A stretch of DNA of 25,948 nt from positions 1 through 25,948 of the forward strand of contig JAKASC010000005.1 of the NCBI GenBank assembly GCA_021828245.1, in the 5' to 3' direction. The position numbers and the translations under genes are program-made. The DNA is from Acidobacteriota bacterium (GTDB taxonomy: Bacteria > Acidobacteriota > Terriglobia > UBA7540). Of the stretch, positions 5,363 to 15,175 are shown piece by piece (position 1 is the stretch's first letter; each line of letters opens with the position of its first letter). The notes below the pieces were generated by a model. The model had not been told where the DNA came from. It did no database searches and was given only the letters and a program-made list of their open reading frames with translations.

Positions 5363-7141
5363 CTAATGAGGCACCGGGTTCGGCTTTTGGGGCAGCGCTG
5401 TCCAACCGGCTTGGCCTTCCGTCACGCTCAGCATGAGATTCGAGGGAAGATTTTGGAGGGTCTGCTGAAGGCCGCTCGGCCAGAGGATCTCAACTTTCTC
5501 GACGCTTGAACTTTGGCCGAGCCCAAACCAGGCTTCAGGCGCGCATTGGGAAAGATACGCTCCCGCCACGCCATATTGCCGGAACTGGCGCTGGCCGTTC
5601 GAGGTGAGATAGACCTTGGCGCCATAGCCCGAACGGTTGCTGCGCGTTCCCTCCAGATGCACGGCGAGCCAGTGATTTCGATTGCCGCCGTCATTGCGCA
5701 GCAGCAGCGGACGGCCGCGATTCGTCATGATGATCATGTCGAGGTCGCCGTCGCGGTCAAAATCGGCGCAGGCGGCGCCTCGACCGACCAAGGGTTGCTG
5801 AAGCGCGGGGCCCGCCGCCCCGGAGCGCGCCAGGTCGTAGAAACCATTTTGGCCCTTGGACCAAAACAGGAAAGGCCGTTCGGGAATGAGCTGGGTGGTG
5901 TCCGCCTTGTTCTCGAGCGTGGAACCGCAGACGGCCAGGATGTCCAGCCATCCGTCGTTATCAAAATCGAAGAAGAAGGTGCTCCATCCGGCGTCGCCCA
6001 TGGCAATTTCTCCGCAGCCGAACATCTCCGCGACATCGGAAAAGTGGAGCGGGCCGCGCCCGCCTTGCGCCATCCAGAGATTTTCATAAAGGGAAAAGCC
6101 CTGCGTTAGCCAGTGCGTGAGGTACATGTCGAGGTCGCCGGCGTTGTCATAATCGCCAATGGCGATGCCCATCGTTCCCCGGTTGTCTTCCGTCCAGGAC
6201 GCGGCGGTGATGTTCTTGAACCGCCCGCCGCCCAAGCCGAGGTACATGCGGTTCGAAGCAATGTCGTTGCCTACGTAGAAATCCTGCCAGCCGTCGAGAT
6301 TGAAATCCGCAAAGGCTGCGGTCAAACTCCGTCCGCTCGGATTGGCCACGCCGAGTTGCGGCGCGACGTCGGTGAACGTTCCGTCGCGGTTGTTGTGATA
6401 AAGGCGATTCGGGAGGGGACGAAAAGAGGCGGGATTCAAAGTGAAGGGAACGTTGATGCCGTACTCCGCCGCGGTGGCGCCCGAAGGCACGCTTTGCAGG
6501 TTGTAATCCGCATAGTTGGTGACGTAGAGATCCAGATAGCCGTCGTTATCGTAGTCTATCCAGACGGGGGTCATTCCCCAAAGATGGTTGGCGACCCCGG
6601 CGCGGTCGGTGACGTCGGTGAAGGTTCCATCGCCGTTGTTGTGGTAGAGCACCGAGCGGCCGTAATTGGTGACGTAGAGGTCAAGGTGGCCGTCGTTATC
6701 GTAATCGCCCCAAGCCGCGCCCATGCCGTAGCCGCCACGATTGGCCACGCCGGCGCGAAGGGTGACGTCGGTGAAGGTTCCATCGCCGTTGTTGTGGTAG
6801 AGGTGGCTGAAAGGATCCTCGGCGGTGGGCTTTGCGCCCCAGGGGCCGGGCTGATTGACGAGATAAAGGTCGGGCCAGCCGTCGTTATCGTAGTCGCCCC
6901 AGGCCGCGCCCGGACCCATGTCTTCCGGGAGTTGGTGGGTGCGCACGCCGGAAGAATGGACGAAATCAATGCCGGCCTGGCGCGTGACATCCGTAAACAC
7001 GACGCCGGGATTGTCGCCGGCGAGTTTGCGCGCCGCGCTGTTGAAGACATCCGGTTTTTGCTTGGAAGCGCGCCGCGAGCATCCCTCGGCAAGGCCTGCG
7101 AGCATCACCGCGCCGGAGCGAAGCAGGTCCCGTCGGGTCAT
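5363..7141 (-). CDS. Exported FG-GAP (VCBS) repeat protein with ASPIC/UnbV domain (CRTAC1-like)
   Basis: 592 residues. The N-terminus MTRRDLLRSGAVMLAGL with Cys21 looks like a twin-arginine or lipoprotein-type signal. FG-GAP calcium-binding loops of the form DxDxDG follow: DYDNDGW (83), DYDNDGH (147), DYDNDGY (197), DFNLDGW (279), DYDNAGD (330), DFDNDGW (392), DFDRDGD (460), i.e. a seven-bladed beta-propeller. Residues about 506-575 are the ASPIC/UnbV domain (GYGAKVYL, QYGVAGAYLSQ, FGLG, VEILWPSG). Such proteins are frequent in Acidobacteriota and Planctomycetota; the molecular role is not established. It is the second gene of an operon: its ATG overlaps the stop of the multihaem cytochrome gene by 4 bp, so it probably acts with that cytochrome at the envelope. 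Confidence 0.93.
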   Translation of the reverse strand: MTRRDLLRSGAVMLAGLAEGCSRRASKQKPDVFNSAARKLAGDNPGVVFTDVTRQAGIDFVHSSGVRTHQLPEDMGPGAAWGDYDNDGWPDLYLVNQPGPWGAKPTAEDPFSHLYHNNGDGTFTDVTLRAGVANRGGYGMGAAWGDYDNDGHLDLYVTNYGRSVLYHNNGDGTFTDVTDRAGVANHLWGMTPVWIDYDNDGYLDLYVTNYADYNLQSVPSGATAAEYGINVPFTLNPASFRPLPNRLYHNNRDGTFTDVAPQLGVANPSGRSLTAAFADFNLDGWQDFYVGNDIASNRMYLGLGGGRFKNITAASWTEDNRGTMGIAIGDYDNAGDLDMYLTHWLTQGFSLYENLWMAQGGRGPLHFSDVAEMFGCGEIAMGDAGWSTFFFDFDNDGWLDILAVCGSTLENKADTTQLIPERPFLFWSKGQNGFYDLARSGAAGPALQQPLVGRGAACADFDRDGDLDMIIMTNRGRPLLLRNDGGNRNHWLAVHLEGTRSNRSGYGAKVYLTSNGQRQFRQYGVAGAYLSQCAPEAWFGLGQSSSVEKVEILWPSGLQQTLQNLPSNLMLSVTEGQAGWTALPQKPNPVPH

Positions 7142-9303
7142 CGCCGTTCTCCGCGCGGGCGGGAGACGGCGCGCGAAGCGTTGCGGCGAGCGCGCGAAGC
7201 GGCCGCGCCAGGCGCCGCGAGCGCCGACGCCGAGGAAGTTGCGGCTCCCGTCAGCAGCGCAATTTCCGCTGTGCCGCGGGACATCGTCGTGACGGGCGCC
7301 TTGATGAATTGATGGGGAAAAACAAAGTTCATGAAGTATTGATTGGCTTTTCGGTAACGAAGGCTCGCCGTCACGGTGAGCGGACCTTGGACGTGGCGTG
7401 GAACGGTGAATTTGTATTCGTACATATCGGAATAGCCGGGGAAAATCGCGCGACGCGAAATCGTGCCGACGTAGTGCCAGAGGTGATGACGAACCACCGG
7501 CTGGCCTTCGGGATTGACGCCGATAGCCCGCAGGACGAGCGTGCCCGGCTCGACGTGGTTCTGCGCGGTGAGTTCGCCGGAATGGAAAATCACGCGACCT
7601 TGCGGGTCACGAACCTCAACTTCCACCCAGGCGCGAATCAAATCGAGCGGCCCGGTGGCGAAGCCGTGCCCCGCTTTGTTGTTGGTGAGAACCACGCGAA
7701 CGTCCGCCGGCTGGCCGGGTCGAAGCGAGGCGGGGGCGATGATGCGCAGCGGGATGACCGGGCCTTTCGGCCAAATCTTGGCGATTTCCGGAACGTATTT
7801 TTCCCCCTTCAGCCATTGGATGACCCGGCGCGTTTGGGCGCGCCAACCATAAACGTGGAGCATGGCCGGCATGACTTGGTTGGCGGCGGCAAACCAATGA
7901 TTGCGCATTTCAAGGCCATGCCCATCCTTCAAATCGTAAGGGTCCGCCAAGGCCAAGCTGGGGGCTTTGGTGAGCCACATGTGGCATTGCTGGCAGCGCA
8001 GCCGGTCAGCAGGATTCGGGTTGGCGTTCCATTTGCCCAATCGCCATTCGTCATACTGATTTTGGAGTTGCACGAAGCCCACGTGGTTGATCTGTTTGTT
8101 GATAAATTGCTTGTGGCAGGAAGCGCAAGAAACCGGCTGACGAACCAGCGCCAAATTGTAGTCGGCGTCGTGTTGCCGGGGATAAGCGCGAATCAGAAAA
8201 TGCGTGAGCGCCGTGGCGCGGCCGGCGTGCTTGTATTCGAAGAGATAAGGCTTGGGCGGCGCCCAGACGTAGTTGCCGTTGCCTTGCACGTCCACGCGCT
8301 GCATGGAGTGGCACGCCACGCAGGAACTGCCTTCCTTATAGCCCGGAGCTTCAATGCTGGTGCTGGCGTTTTTGTAGCCGGAGAGCAAGGAGACCGGGTC
8401 GTGACAACCGGCGCAGTAGCGGGTGGCGGGCGCGCCCTCAGCGTGGATCAGGGCCGCTTGCACGGCTTGGAAGAATTTGTCTTCGGAAGACCATCGGTGC
8501 GGGCTGGAGCGCCACTGCTCGTAAATCTCGGTGTGGCAACCGGAGGCGCCGCAGGATTTTGAATCGGCCAGAAGCTGGGGCGCGACCGGCCCGCCAGTTG
8601 ACGTCATCGCCATGCTGGGCGCGAACGGGTCTTTGCCATAAGGCAATTTGTAGCCGGCCGGCAAGGAGTAATGACTGAAGTTGGGCGCGTAAGCCGTGTA
8701 AGCAAGCGTCAGCCCTCCCACGATGAGCGCCAGCGCAGCAACCGTGACCCCGGCCATGGCCCACATGTGACGGCGGCCGGGACGGAAATCCGGCTGAACC
8801 CAACCGGCTTGACCATTCAATGCAGGTTGACCGTTGGCCGGGCTCGAGCCATTCGCATTCTGCTTTTTGGCGTGCGGATAGACGTGGTAAGCCAGGAAAG
8901 GCAAGGCTGCGATGCCGCTCCACAAATGGACGCGATCCCAAAAATGGCTGGTGAAGAGGGAAAACGCCGCTTGCCAGGTGAGCACCACGCCCGAGACCGT
9001 GGTCACGGCCATGGTCCAAAAGCCGGTGTAAGCGCAAAACTTGCGGAACGAGCGCCGCACTTTGCGCGTGGCGAGCCAATGGCTGGCCTGCCACAACGTC
9101 AGCGGAATAAGAATGATGATGCCGAGCGCGGTATGCACCAGCACCGAAACCTGCGTGGCCACGCTGAAGGGGGCGAGCCAGATGGCGAGACCGCTCAGCG
9201 CCAGAAAAATCAGCGCGCCGCTGAGCCAGCTAAACTTGAAAATCCCCTTCTCGTGAAGGAAAGAATGCCGAATGGGAATAGGGCCGTAAGCCGTTGGTTC
9301 CAT
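7138..9303 (-). CDS. Membrane cytochrome: b-type-like helices fused to five-haem c-type domain
   Basis: 721 residues from the ATG at 9301-9303, chosen because GGAGGA lies about 6 nt before it; a start 10 codons earlier has no such site. Five hydrophobic helices (about 26-44, 51-70, 96-115, 127-142, 182-202) carry histidines (H57, H75, H126, H140), suggesting a di-haem cytochrome b as in quinone-linked dehydrogenases. The exported part has haem c motifs CAGCH (297), CVACH (328), CASCH (393), CQQCH (437) and an unusual CGASGCH (251, CX4CH). Residues from about 490 form a beta-rich domain of unknown role (PASLRPGQPADVRVVLTNNK). Likely moves electrons from quinol across the membrane to a periplasmic or outer acceptor. 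The tail from 690 is Ala/Arg-rich. ATGA overlap with the downstream FG-GAP/UnbV gene. Confidence 0.9.
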   Translation of the reverse strand: MEPTAYGPIPIRHSFLHEKGIFKFSWLSGALIFLALSGLAIWLAPFSVATQVSVLVHTALGIIILIPLTLWQASHWLATRKVRRSFRKFCAYTGFWTMAVTTVSGVVLTWQAAFSLFTSHFWDRVHLWSGIAALPFLAYHVYPHAKKQNANGSSPANGQPALNGQAGWVQPDFRPGRRHMWAMAGVTVAALALIVGGLTLAYTAYAPNFSHYSLPAGYKLPYGKDPFAPSMAMTSTGGPVAPQLLADSKSCGASGCHTEIYEQWRSSPHRWSSEDKFFQAVQAALIHAEGAPATRYCAGCHDPVSLLSGYKNASTSIEAPGYKEGSSCVACHSMQRVDVQGNGNYVWAPPKPYLFEYKHAGRATALTHFLIRAYPRQHDADYNLALVRQPVSCASCHKQFINKQINHVGFVQLQNQYDEWRLGKWNANPNPADRLRCQQCHMWLTKAPSLALADPYDLKDGHGLEMRNHWFAAANQVMPAMLHVYGWRAQTRRVIQWLKGEKYVPEIAKIWPKGPVIPLRIIAPASLRPGQPADVRVVLTNNKAGHGFATGPLDLIRAWVEVEVRDPQGRVIFHSGELTAQNHVEPGTLVLRAIGVNPEGQPVVRHHLWHYVGTISRRAIFPGYSDMYEYKFTVPRHVQGPLTVTASLRYRKANQYFMNFVFPHQFIKAPVTTMSRGTAEIALLTGAATSSASALAAPGAAASRARRNASRAVSRPRGERR

Positions 9304-9400
9304 ATCCGTCCTCCCGCGCGCTGCCGCGCACACAGCCCCGTCGCCAGCCTTTCCGTGACGGCAGGCCTTGGGTCAACTCGCTGTGCAAAGCTCGGAGAAA

Positions 9401-9488
9401 TAAAAAAGGGCGTAACCGCCGGGCCGCTTGGCGCGCCTTGCGCCGCAGCCTCTTGGTTACGCCCGCACTTTCCCGCTCTTCGGCGGGA
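9401..9488 (-). terminator. Long structured hairpin with T-run, terminator or small RNA end
   Basis: On the minus strand, 10-bp perfect arms (9455-9464 with 9408-9417, gggcgtaacc/ggttacgccc) enclose further paired arms ggctgc/gcggcc and ggcgc/gcgcc. They are followed at once by TTTTTTATTT (9398-9407). A second small hairpin (tcccgc/gcggga, 9471-9488) precedes it. It ends the transcript of the gene finishing at 9524, or is the 3' end of a stand-alone RNA. Confidence 0.78.
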
Positions 9489-9523
9489 CCGTCAGACGTT
9501 CGGACCCTGCTTAATTGAACAAC

Positions 9524-9868
9524 TTACAAACTTCGATCGGCGTCTTCCGCCAGCATCGCCTGGAGCTTTTTGCGCAGCTCCTCCAACTGCTTCGATTTGA
9601 AGGAGCGCCGCGTTTCTTCCAGCACGCGCACCGCCTCGGTGAGCGCGGCGCGATAGTTGCGGCGCGGCGAGCAATCCACCAGCGGACAATAAGGAATCGG
9701 GCCGCCGTTCTGCTCTTGAACCTCGATCAGCTTGAGCATGGTCTCGCGCTGATGGTTGACCCGAGCGGTCATCTCCTCCGCCATTTGAGTCACGTATTCG
9801 CGCATGGAAAGTCCGCGAGTGTTGCCGGTCACATCGAGCACGCTAACCGGTTGACTCTTCCAGGTCAA
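9524..9868 (-). CDS. Conserved-looking small hypothetical protein, helical
   Basis: Up to 114 residues; not recognised. No signal peptide or membrane helix. The chain is mainly charged helix: MREYVTQMAEEMTARVNHQR (residues 22-41), LKLIEVQEQN, then a short Cys-containing loop PYCPLVDCSPRRNY (C61, C66) that could bind metal, then a long helix to the end (LEETRRSFKSKQLEELRKKLQAML) with coiled-coil character. The widest start is TTG at 9866-9868; the ATG at 9803-9805 is at least as likely and would give 93 residues. A 9-codon ATG frame overlaps the upstream end in another frame. Followed by the strong terminator at 9401-9464. Confidence 0.62.
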   Translation of the reverse strand: MTWKSQPVSVLDVTGNTRGLSMREYVTQMAEEMTARVNHQRETMLKLIEVQEQNGGPIPYCPLVDCSPRRNYRAALTEAVRVLEETRRSFKSKQLEELRKKLQAMLAEDADRSL

Positions 9869-9934
9869 TCATCAAAACCCGTTAGACGCGGGATATTTTT
9901 ATACGAGGCGAATGGAGGTCACGTTCCCGGCAAA

Positions 9935-9958
9935 GCACGGCCAGGATGGCCGTGCCAC
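9935..9958 (-). repeat. GTGG-headed hairpin (REP-like)
   Basis: Arms gcacggcca (9935-9943) and tggccgtgc (9947-9955), loop gga, with ccac at 9955-9958, which reads GTGG on the minus strand. It lies between the S53 gene's stop and the next gene, so may also act as a 3' hairpin for the protease mRNA. Confidence 0.68.
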
Positions 9959-9990
9959 CGGGGCGTCAATCTGCCTGGGACCGCGCCACG

Positions 9991-11949
9991 CTAGTGTTGC
10001 TTTTTCCCGTTACCATGCGGTGGCTTGACGGTCAGCGTGGCGCTGGCGCTTGAGTTGTTGTAGCTGGCCGTAATGGTGACGTTGGTTTGAGTCGTTACCG
10101 TGCTGGTCGTGACGGTGAAGGTGGCGCTTGTTGAGCCAGCGGCCACCGTGACGCTGCTTGGAACCTGCGCGACGGAAGAGCTACTGGTGAGCGACACGGC
10201 GGCTCCGCCAGAAGGCGCAGCGGCAGTAAGGGTGACGGTTCCCGTGGACGAACTGCCACCGGTGACGCTTGAAGGGCTGAGCGTGACGGAAGAAACCGTC
10301 GGCGAAGAGGTGGCCGGGTTGACGGTCAGCGTGGCGCTGGCGCTTGAGTTGTTGTAGCTGGCCGTAATGGTGACGCTGGTTTGAGTCGTTACCGTGCTCG
10401 TCGTGACGGGGAAGGTGGCGCTTGTTGAGCCGGCGTTGACCGTGACGCTGCTTGGGACCGACGCAACGGAAGGGTCGCTACTGGTGAGCGACACGGTGGC
10501 GCCGCCGGAAGGCGCAGCGCTTAGCGTGACGGTTCCCGTGGACGAACTGCCACCGGTGACGCTTGACGGGCTGAGCGTGACGGAAGAAACCGTGACGCTC
10601 GACGAGGTGCTCGATGGCGGATTGGGTCCGGTCAATCCACGGTCGCTTCCGATGCCGCTCGCAAAATCCCAGCAAGCGGTGGCGGGATAGCTGCCTGCCG
10701 AGCCGGTGGTGATGTCGTAAAAGGGGCTGGTGTAGGAGCACACTTGGCCGCCGCTTGAAATATTATTGTAATTTTCGTAGAGGTTGTTCTGGACGCTGGC
10801 ATTGTTGTTGCCGTCGTCCCAGCCGCCGTAAAAAGCCCCGGCGTCATTGACGATGCCGGAAAGCGAAGGCGCGGCCACGCTCGTGCCGCCAAAAACCAGC
10901 CAACCGCTCAGCCCTTGGCACGACGTGCTGTCATAGACGGAGACGCCGGAAGCCGGGTTGGCATCGAAGGACAAATCGGGGGTTCCGCGCGCGCCATTGA
11001 GGAGTTGCGCCAGCGAGTAGATGACGCTTTGGTAGCCGGGCACGGGCTCGTAAGCGCTTGGGCCACCGCCGGCGTCGGTCCACGTGGTTTCGCCGGTGAA
11101 GTTTCCGCTTGAATCACGGACGATGGTGGTGCCGCCGGCCGAGACGACGTTGGGCGAAGCGGAGGGCCAAATGACCTTGCCACCGGTATCGCCGCTTGAG
11201 GCGAAGTAAGTGACGCCGGAGGTTGTGAAGTAGGAATCGAAGGTGGATTCAGTGGAGAATTCGCTGCTGCCCCAGCTCATGGAAACCTCGCCGCCACCTC
11301 CCTGGGAAACCAGGCTGCTCGCCACACTCACGGCTTGCATGAGGTTGCTGTTGCTGTTCGATGCGGCCTCGACCAGAATGATTTGGGCGTGGGGCGCCAT
11401 GGCGTGAGACCACTCGATGTCGAGCGATTCTTCCTGCGCCCAACTGCAATTGGCCTTGGGCTGCGAGCCGGTGGCGTAAACTTTGGTAAAGCAGGCCGCC
11501 TTGCCGCTCGCGCCGCAACTGTTGCCGGAAGGCAGGCCGAATTGTTGAGAGAAGGTTTGGAAGTCGCTTGCCGCAGTGGGATCGTCATAGGCATCCACGA
11601 TGGCGATAACGTTCGCGCCGCCCGTCGGGTTGTCGTAATTGGTGCTGCTGATGGGGCAGCCGGCTGCAGGCGTTGGCCCCGTCTGGTAAACGCAGGCGAG
11701 CGAACTGGGCGTTTCGCCGCTGGGCCCTGAACTGGTGGCGGGTGCCGGTTGCTTGCCGCTTCGCGCGGCGGGAATAAAGATCAAGAAGTTGGTATGGGCG
11801 CGCTTGCCGATGTCTTGCGGCCGCTCGACGTTCGACGGGGGAACGATGACCGTTCCCGGCCGAGGCTCTTGGCCGCCCGCCAAGGCGATGCCGCAGGCCG
11901 TCAAAAAAGCGATGGCGCCGATGAGCGTGGTGTTGAAATGACGATGCAT
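9991..11949 (-). CDS. Sedolisin-family (S53) serine-carboxyl protease with two Ig-like repeats
   Basis: 652 residues. Residues 7-24 are a signal segment (LTAC at 16-19 could be a lipobox; ALAGG at 22-26 a type I site). The catalytic domain spans about 85-440: E173 and D177 in EESLDIEW, oxyanion Asp254 in SSGDTGG, nucleophile Ser357 in FGGTSVAAP, and a calcium-site region near FYDITTG (410-416). The fold class is secreted and acid-active in characterised members. A full activation prodomain of the usual 150 or more residues is not seen: only about 60 residues precede the catalytic domain. After a Ser-rich linker, two near-identical Ig-like modules of about 98 residues follow. GGGAGGG precedes the ATG. 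It faces a promoter at 11980-12008. Confidence 0.93.
   Translation of the reverse strand: MHRHFNTTLIGAIAFLTACGIALAGGQEPRPGTVIVPPSNVERPQDIGKRAHTNFLIFIPAARSGKQPAPATSSGPSGETPSSLACVYQTGPTPAAGCPISSTNYDNPTGGANVIAIVDAYDDPTAASDFQTFSQQFGLPSGNSCGASGKAACFTKVYATGSQPKANCSWAQEESLDIEWSHAMAPHAQIILVEAASNSNSNLMQAVSVASSLVSQGGGGEVSMSWGSSEFSTESTFDSYFTTSGVTYFASSGDTGGKVIWPSASPNVVSAGGTTIVRDSSGNFTGETTWTDAGGGPSAYEPVPGYQSVIYSLAQLLNGARGTPDLSFDANPASGVSVYDSTSCQGLSGWLVFGGTSVAAPSLSGIVNDAGAFYGGWDDGNNNASVQNNLYENYNNISSGGQVCSYTSPFYDITTGSAGSYPATACWDFASGIGSDRGLTGPNPPSSTSSSVTVSSVTLSPSSVTGGSSSTGTVTLSAAPSGGATVSLTSSDPSVASVPSSVTVNAGSTSATFPVTTSTVTTQTSVTITASYNNSSASATLTVNPATSSPTVSSVTLSPSSVTGGSSSTGTVTLTAAAPSGGAAVSLTSSSSVAQVPSSVTVAAGSTSATFTVTTSTVTTQTNVTITASYNNSSASATLTVKPPHGNGKKQH
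10025..10600. repeat. Tandem 294-bp coding repeat (Ig-like modules of the S53 protease)
   Basis: The block ttgacggtcagcgtggcgct starts at 10025 and again at 10319, a period of 294 bp (98 codons, frame kept). Both copies encode SSVTLSPSSVTGGSSSTGTV to SATLTV with few changes, so the duplication is recent or kept similar by recombination. Confidence 0.9.
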
Positions 11950-11979
11950 AAAGCCCTCCCTGCCTTCGTTAATTGCGCC

Positions 11980-12008
11980 ACTATAGCGCGCTTCCGAGCG
12001 AAAGGCAA
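11980..12008 (-). promoter_or_regulatory. Candidate sigma70-type promoter for the S53 protease
   Basis: On the minus strand TTGCCT (12008-12003) and TATAGT (11985-11980) have a 17-bp spacer, about 30 bp before the protease ATG. The rest of 11950-12237 shows no gene. Confidence 0.5.
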
Positions 12009-12237
12009 CCCCTTTCGATAAGCCGATTTTAAGCCCTCGCGCCGACGAGGTCCACAGTATGAAAGTACCGGAGGCAAGAGGCGGATTTTAGGCGGTGGTT
12101 CCTAGGTTGAGGGACGGCCCGCGCCAACCCATTCTTTTGCCAACGGTGGCGCGTGGGAAAAGACCTTGGCCACGATAATTCACCGGCCCACGGTGAGCAA
12201 CCGGCCGTGACGCAGGTTGAGGTCGGCGCCGACAGGG

Positions 12238-12759
12238 TTAGCGGCGGGAAGCGTGGGCGGGGGGATTGGGGATGTCGGCAGGCGGGTTCGGGTCCACGTC
12301 GGCGGGAGTGGCGGCGGGCACGCCGGGCGGCAAGGGATGCGGACCGAGGCCGAGCTTCATGAGCGGCTTGGCTTCCGGCAGGCCGGTAACATCAAAGCCG
12401 TTGGCGGCTTGATAGCGGCGCATGGCGTCGGTGGTGGCTTGGTCCCACACGCCGGTGGGCGGGCCCGTGAGATAGCCGGCTTGGATGAGCGCACGTTGGA
12501 TTTGCCGGACGCGATGCGGCTCGAGATGAGGGCCCCACCAGCGACGCCGGACGACGCGGCGGTCATACGGCCGGCGAACGACGCGACGGACTGTGGGGCG
12601 AGCGCGAGTTTGACGCAGGAGACGCGCGCGGGGTTGAATCTTTCGCCGCATCGCGGGCGGTTGCGCCGAGCGAGCCACAAGCGGAAACGCCACGACCAGC
12701 GCCGCCATCCAAGCGACGCATCGGCAGGCCTTGCTGGGAGGGTTGCGGCGAGCGGACAT
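12238..12759 (-). CDS. Exported peptidoglycan-binding (PG_binding_1) protein
   Basis: 173 residues. Residues 15-32 are a signal segment ending near VARSAQ. Residues 38-73 are very rich in arginine (RRVVRRPYDRRVVRRRWW), a basic linker expected to cling to acidic wall or membrane surfaces. Residues 82-137 match the PG_binding_1 three-helix fold: VRQIQRALIQAGYLTG, then GVWDQATTDAMRRYQAANGF and a closing LPEAKPLMKLGL. The C-terminal 35 residues are Pro-rich. The start is 6 bp after the HtrA stop, so both genes are one operon; the domain may hold or target envelope quality control to the wall. No catalytic domain is visible. Confidence 0.84.
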   Translation of the reverse strand: MSARRNPPSKACRCVAWMAALVVAFPLVARSAQPPAMRRKIQPRARLLRQTRARPTVRRVVRRPYDRRVVRRRWWGPHLEPHRVRQIQRALIQAGYLTGPPTGVWDQATTDAMRRYQAANGFDVTGLPEAKPLMKLGLGPHPLPPGVPAATPADVDPNPPADIPNPPAHASRR

Positions 12760-12765
12760 CGAAAA

Positions 12766-14331
<1,566 letters not shown>

Positions 14332-14378
14332 GCATCCACCTCGCCGTCCCGTGCGGTCTTGGACTCGAGCTAGCTTGA

Positions 14379-14384
14379 ATTATA
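14379..14384 (-). promoter_or_regulatory. Perfect TATAAT -10 upstream of htrA
   Basis: TATAAT on the minus strand, within the context GTTGTATAATTC. No sigma70-like -35 is found at 16-18 bp, so it may depend on an activator, or another sigma factor may be involved. Confidence 0.45.
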
Positions 14385-14559
14385 CAACGTTTGGGGTGAG
14401 AAGGCGCAGGGGAACGGACGGGGGTGAAGAAAGAAGCGGCGTCCACCACCTCGCGTCCCAAAGGTGGGAATGCTCGGTTCGCGGTTGGAGGAGCCGTCGC
14501 GCGAGCGTGGCTCGAAAAACAGCCAGGCTCCGTCGCGCGCGGTAGGGGAAAACGATGAC

Positions 14560-14600
14560 GGGCCGGGGCGGAGACGTTGCCTCACGCTCCACCCCGGTCC
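14560..14600 (-). terminator. Probable intrinsic terminator of the Gly/Met-rich protein gene
   Basis: Arms 14587-14600 and 14560-14573 pair at 12 of 14 positions plus a G-T wobble, just after the stop at 14612 on the minus strand; the following bases run GTCATCGTTTTCCCC. Short T-run, so moderate confidence. Confidence 0.5.
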
Positions 14601-14611
14601 AACGCCCGAGC

Positions 14612-15175
14612 TTAGGAGCGAGCTTCCTTGAGGTCGTGGCTGGCCTCTCGGCGAGCTTTCTTAACGTTCGACTTCACTTGCTTTTTGGTCAAGTGCGGAT
14701 TCAACGTGTGAATCGCTTTGCCGAGGTTATCGCCGTTCGAGAGCATGGACGACTTCAACTCGTCAAACGGAATGCCCAGGTTGTGAGAGACGTGAACCGC
14801 CGCCACGAACAGCCCAAGATTCTTGAAGCCGCTCGCCGCCTCCTGCACGTTGGTTCCCGCCGGCAGCAGCGATTGAAGACGCGACGAGAGCTTGGTGTTT
14901 TGTGACAGCAGGGTGGTGGGCGAATTCATGCCGAGGTTCGAGTGGTGCGAGAGGCTGTGGTTCATTGGATTTTGCCGCTCGCCGCCCATGCCGGGCATGT
15001 TGCTATGTTCTTGCCCAAAACCGCCGGTGGGATGCTGCCCCATGCCCATGCCGCCGCCCATGCCGCCGCCCATGCCGTGGCCGGCTCCGCCGCCTCGCTG
15101 CGCGAAGAGCGGCAACCCCGCCAGGCACATTGAAATTCCTAACCCGATAAGCATCTTTCCGAGTCGCTTGGTCAT
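14612..15175 (-). CDS. Secreted Gly/Met/His-rich hypothetical protein
   Basis: 187 residues, function not recognised. A clear signal peptide (1-25, ending LPLFAQ) is followed by a low-complexity stretch (26-85) rich in Gly, Met, His and Asn (GGGMGGGMGMGQH, NPMNHSLSHH), which could bind metal such as copper, though this is only a compositional inference. Residues about 96-187 are ordered and helical: LSSRLQSLLPAG, ASGFKNLGLFVAAVHVSHNL, FDELKSSML, GKAIHTLNPHLTKKQVKSNV, ending in a basic KKARREASHDLKEARS. A good ribosome site (GGGAGG) lies upstream of the ATG. A terminator-like hairpin follows. Proteins of this layout are, to my memory, mostly annotated hypothetical in Acidobacteriota. Confidence 0.82.
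   Translation of the reverse strand: MTKRLGKMLIGLGISMCLAGLPLFAQRGGGAGHGMGGGMGGGMGMGQHPTGGFGQEHSNMPGMGGERQNPMNHSLSHHSNLGMNSPTTLLSQNTKLSSRLQSLLPAGTNVQEAASGFKNLGLFVAAVHVSHNLGIPFDELKSSMLSNGDNLGKAIHTLNPHLTKKQVKSNVKKARREASHDLKEARS

Noticed and set aside
6113..7312. 399-residue frame opposite the FG-GAP/UnbV gene
   Set aside because: It is the antisense shadow of DxDxDG repeats (VVIVVxPxxG pattern) and has no ribosome site of its own.
7309..8562. 417-residue frame opposite the cytochrome gene
   Set aside because: The minus strand encodes haem motifs in order; the plus frame has no motif and is a stop-poor shadow.
9401..9523. 6S or SRP RNA
   Set aside because: The SRP apical loop motif and the 6S central-bubble layout are not visible; kept only as a structured terminator or unknown RNA.
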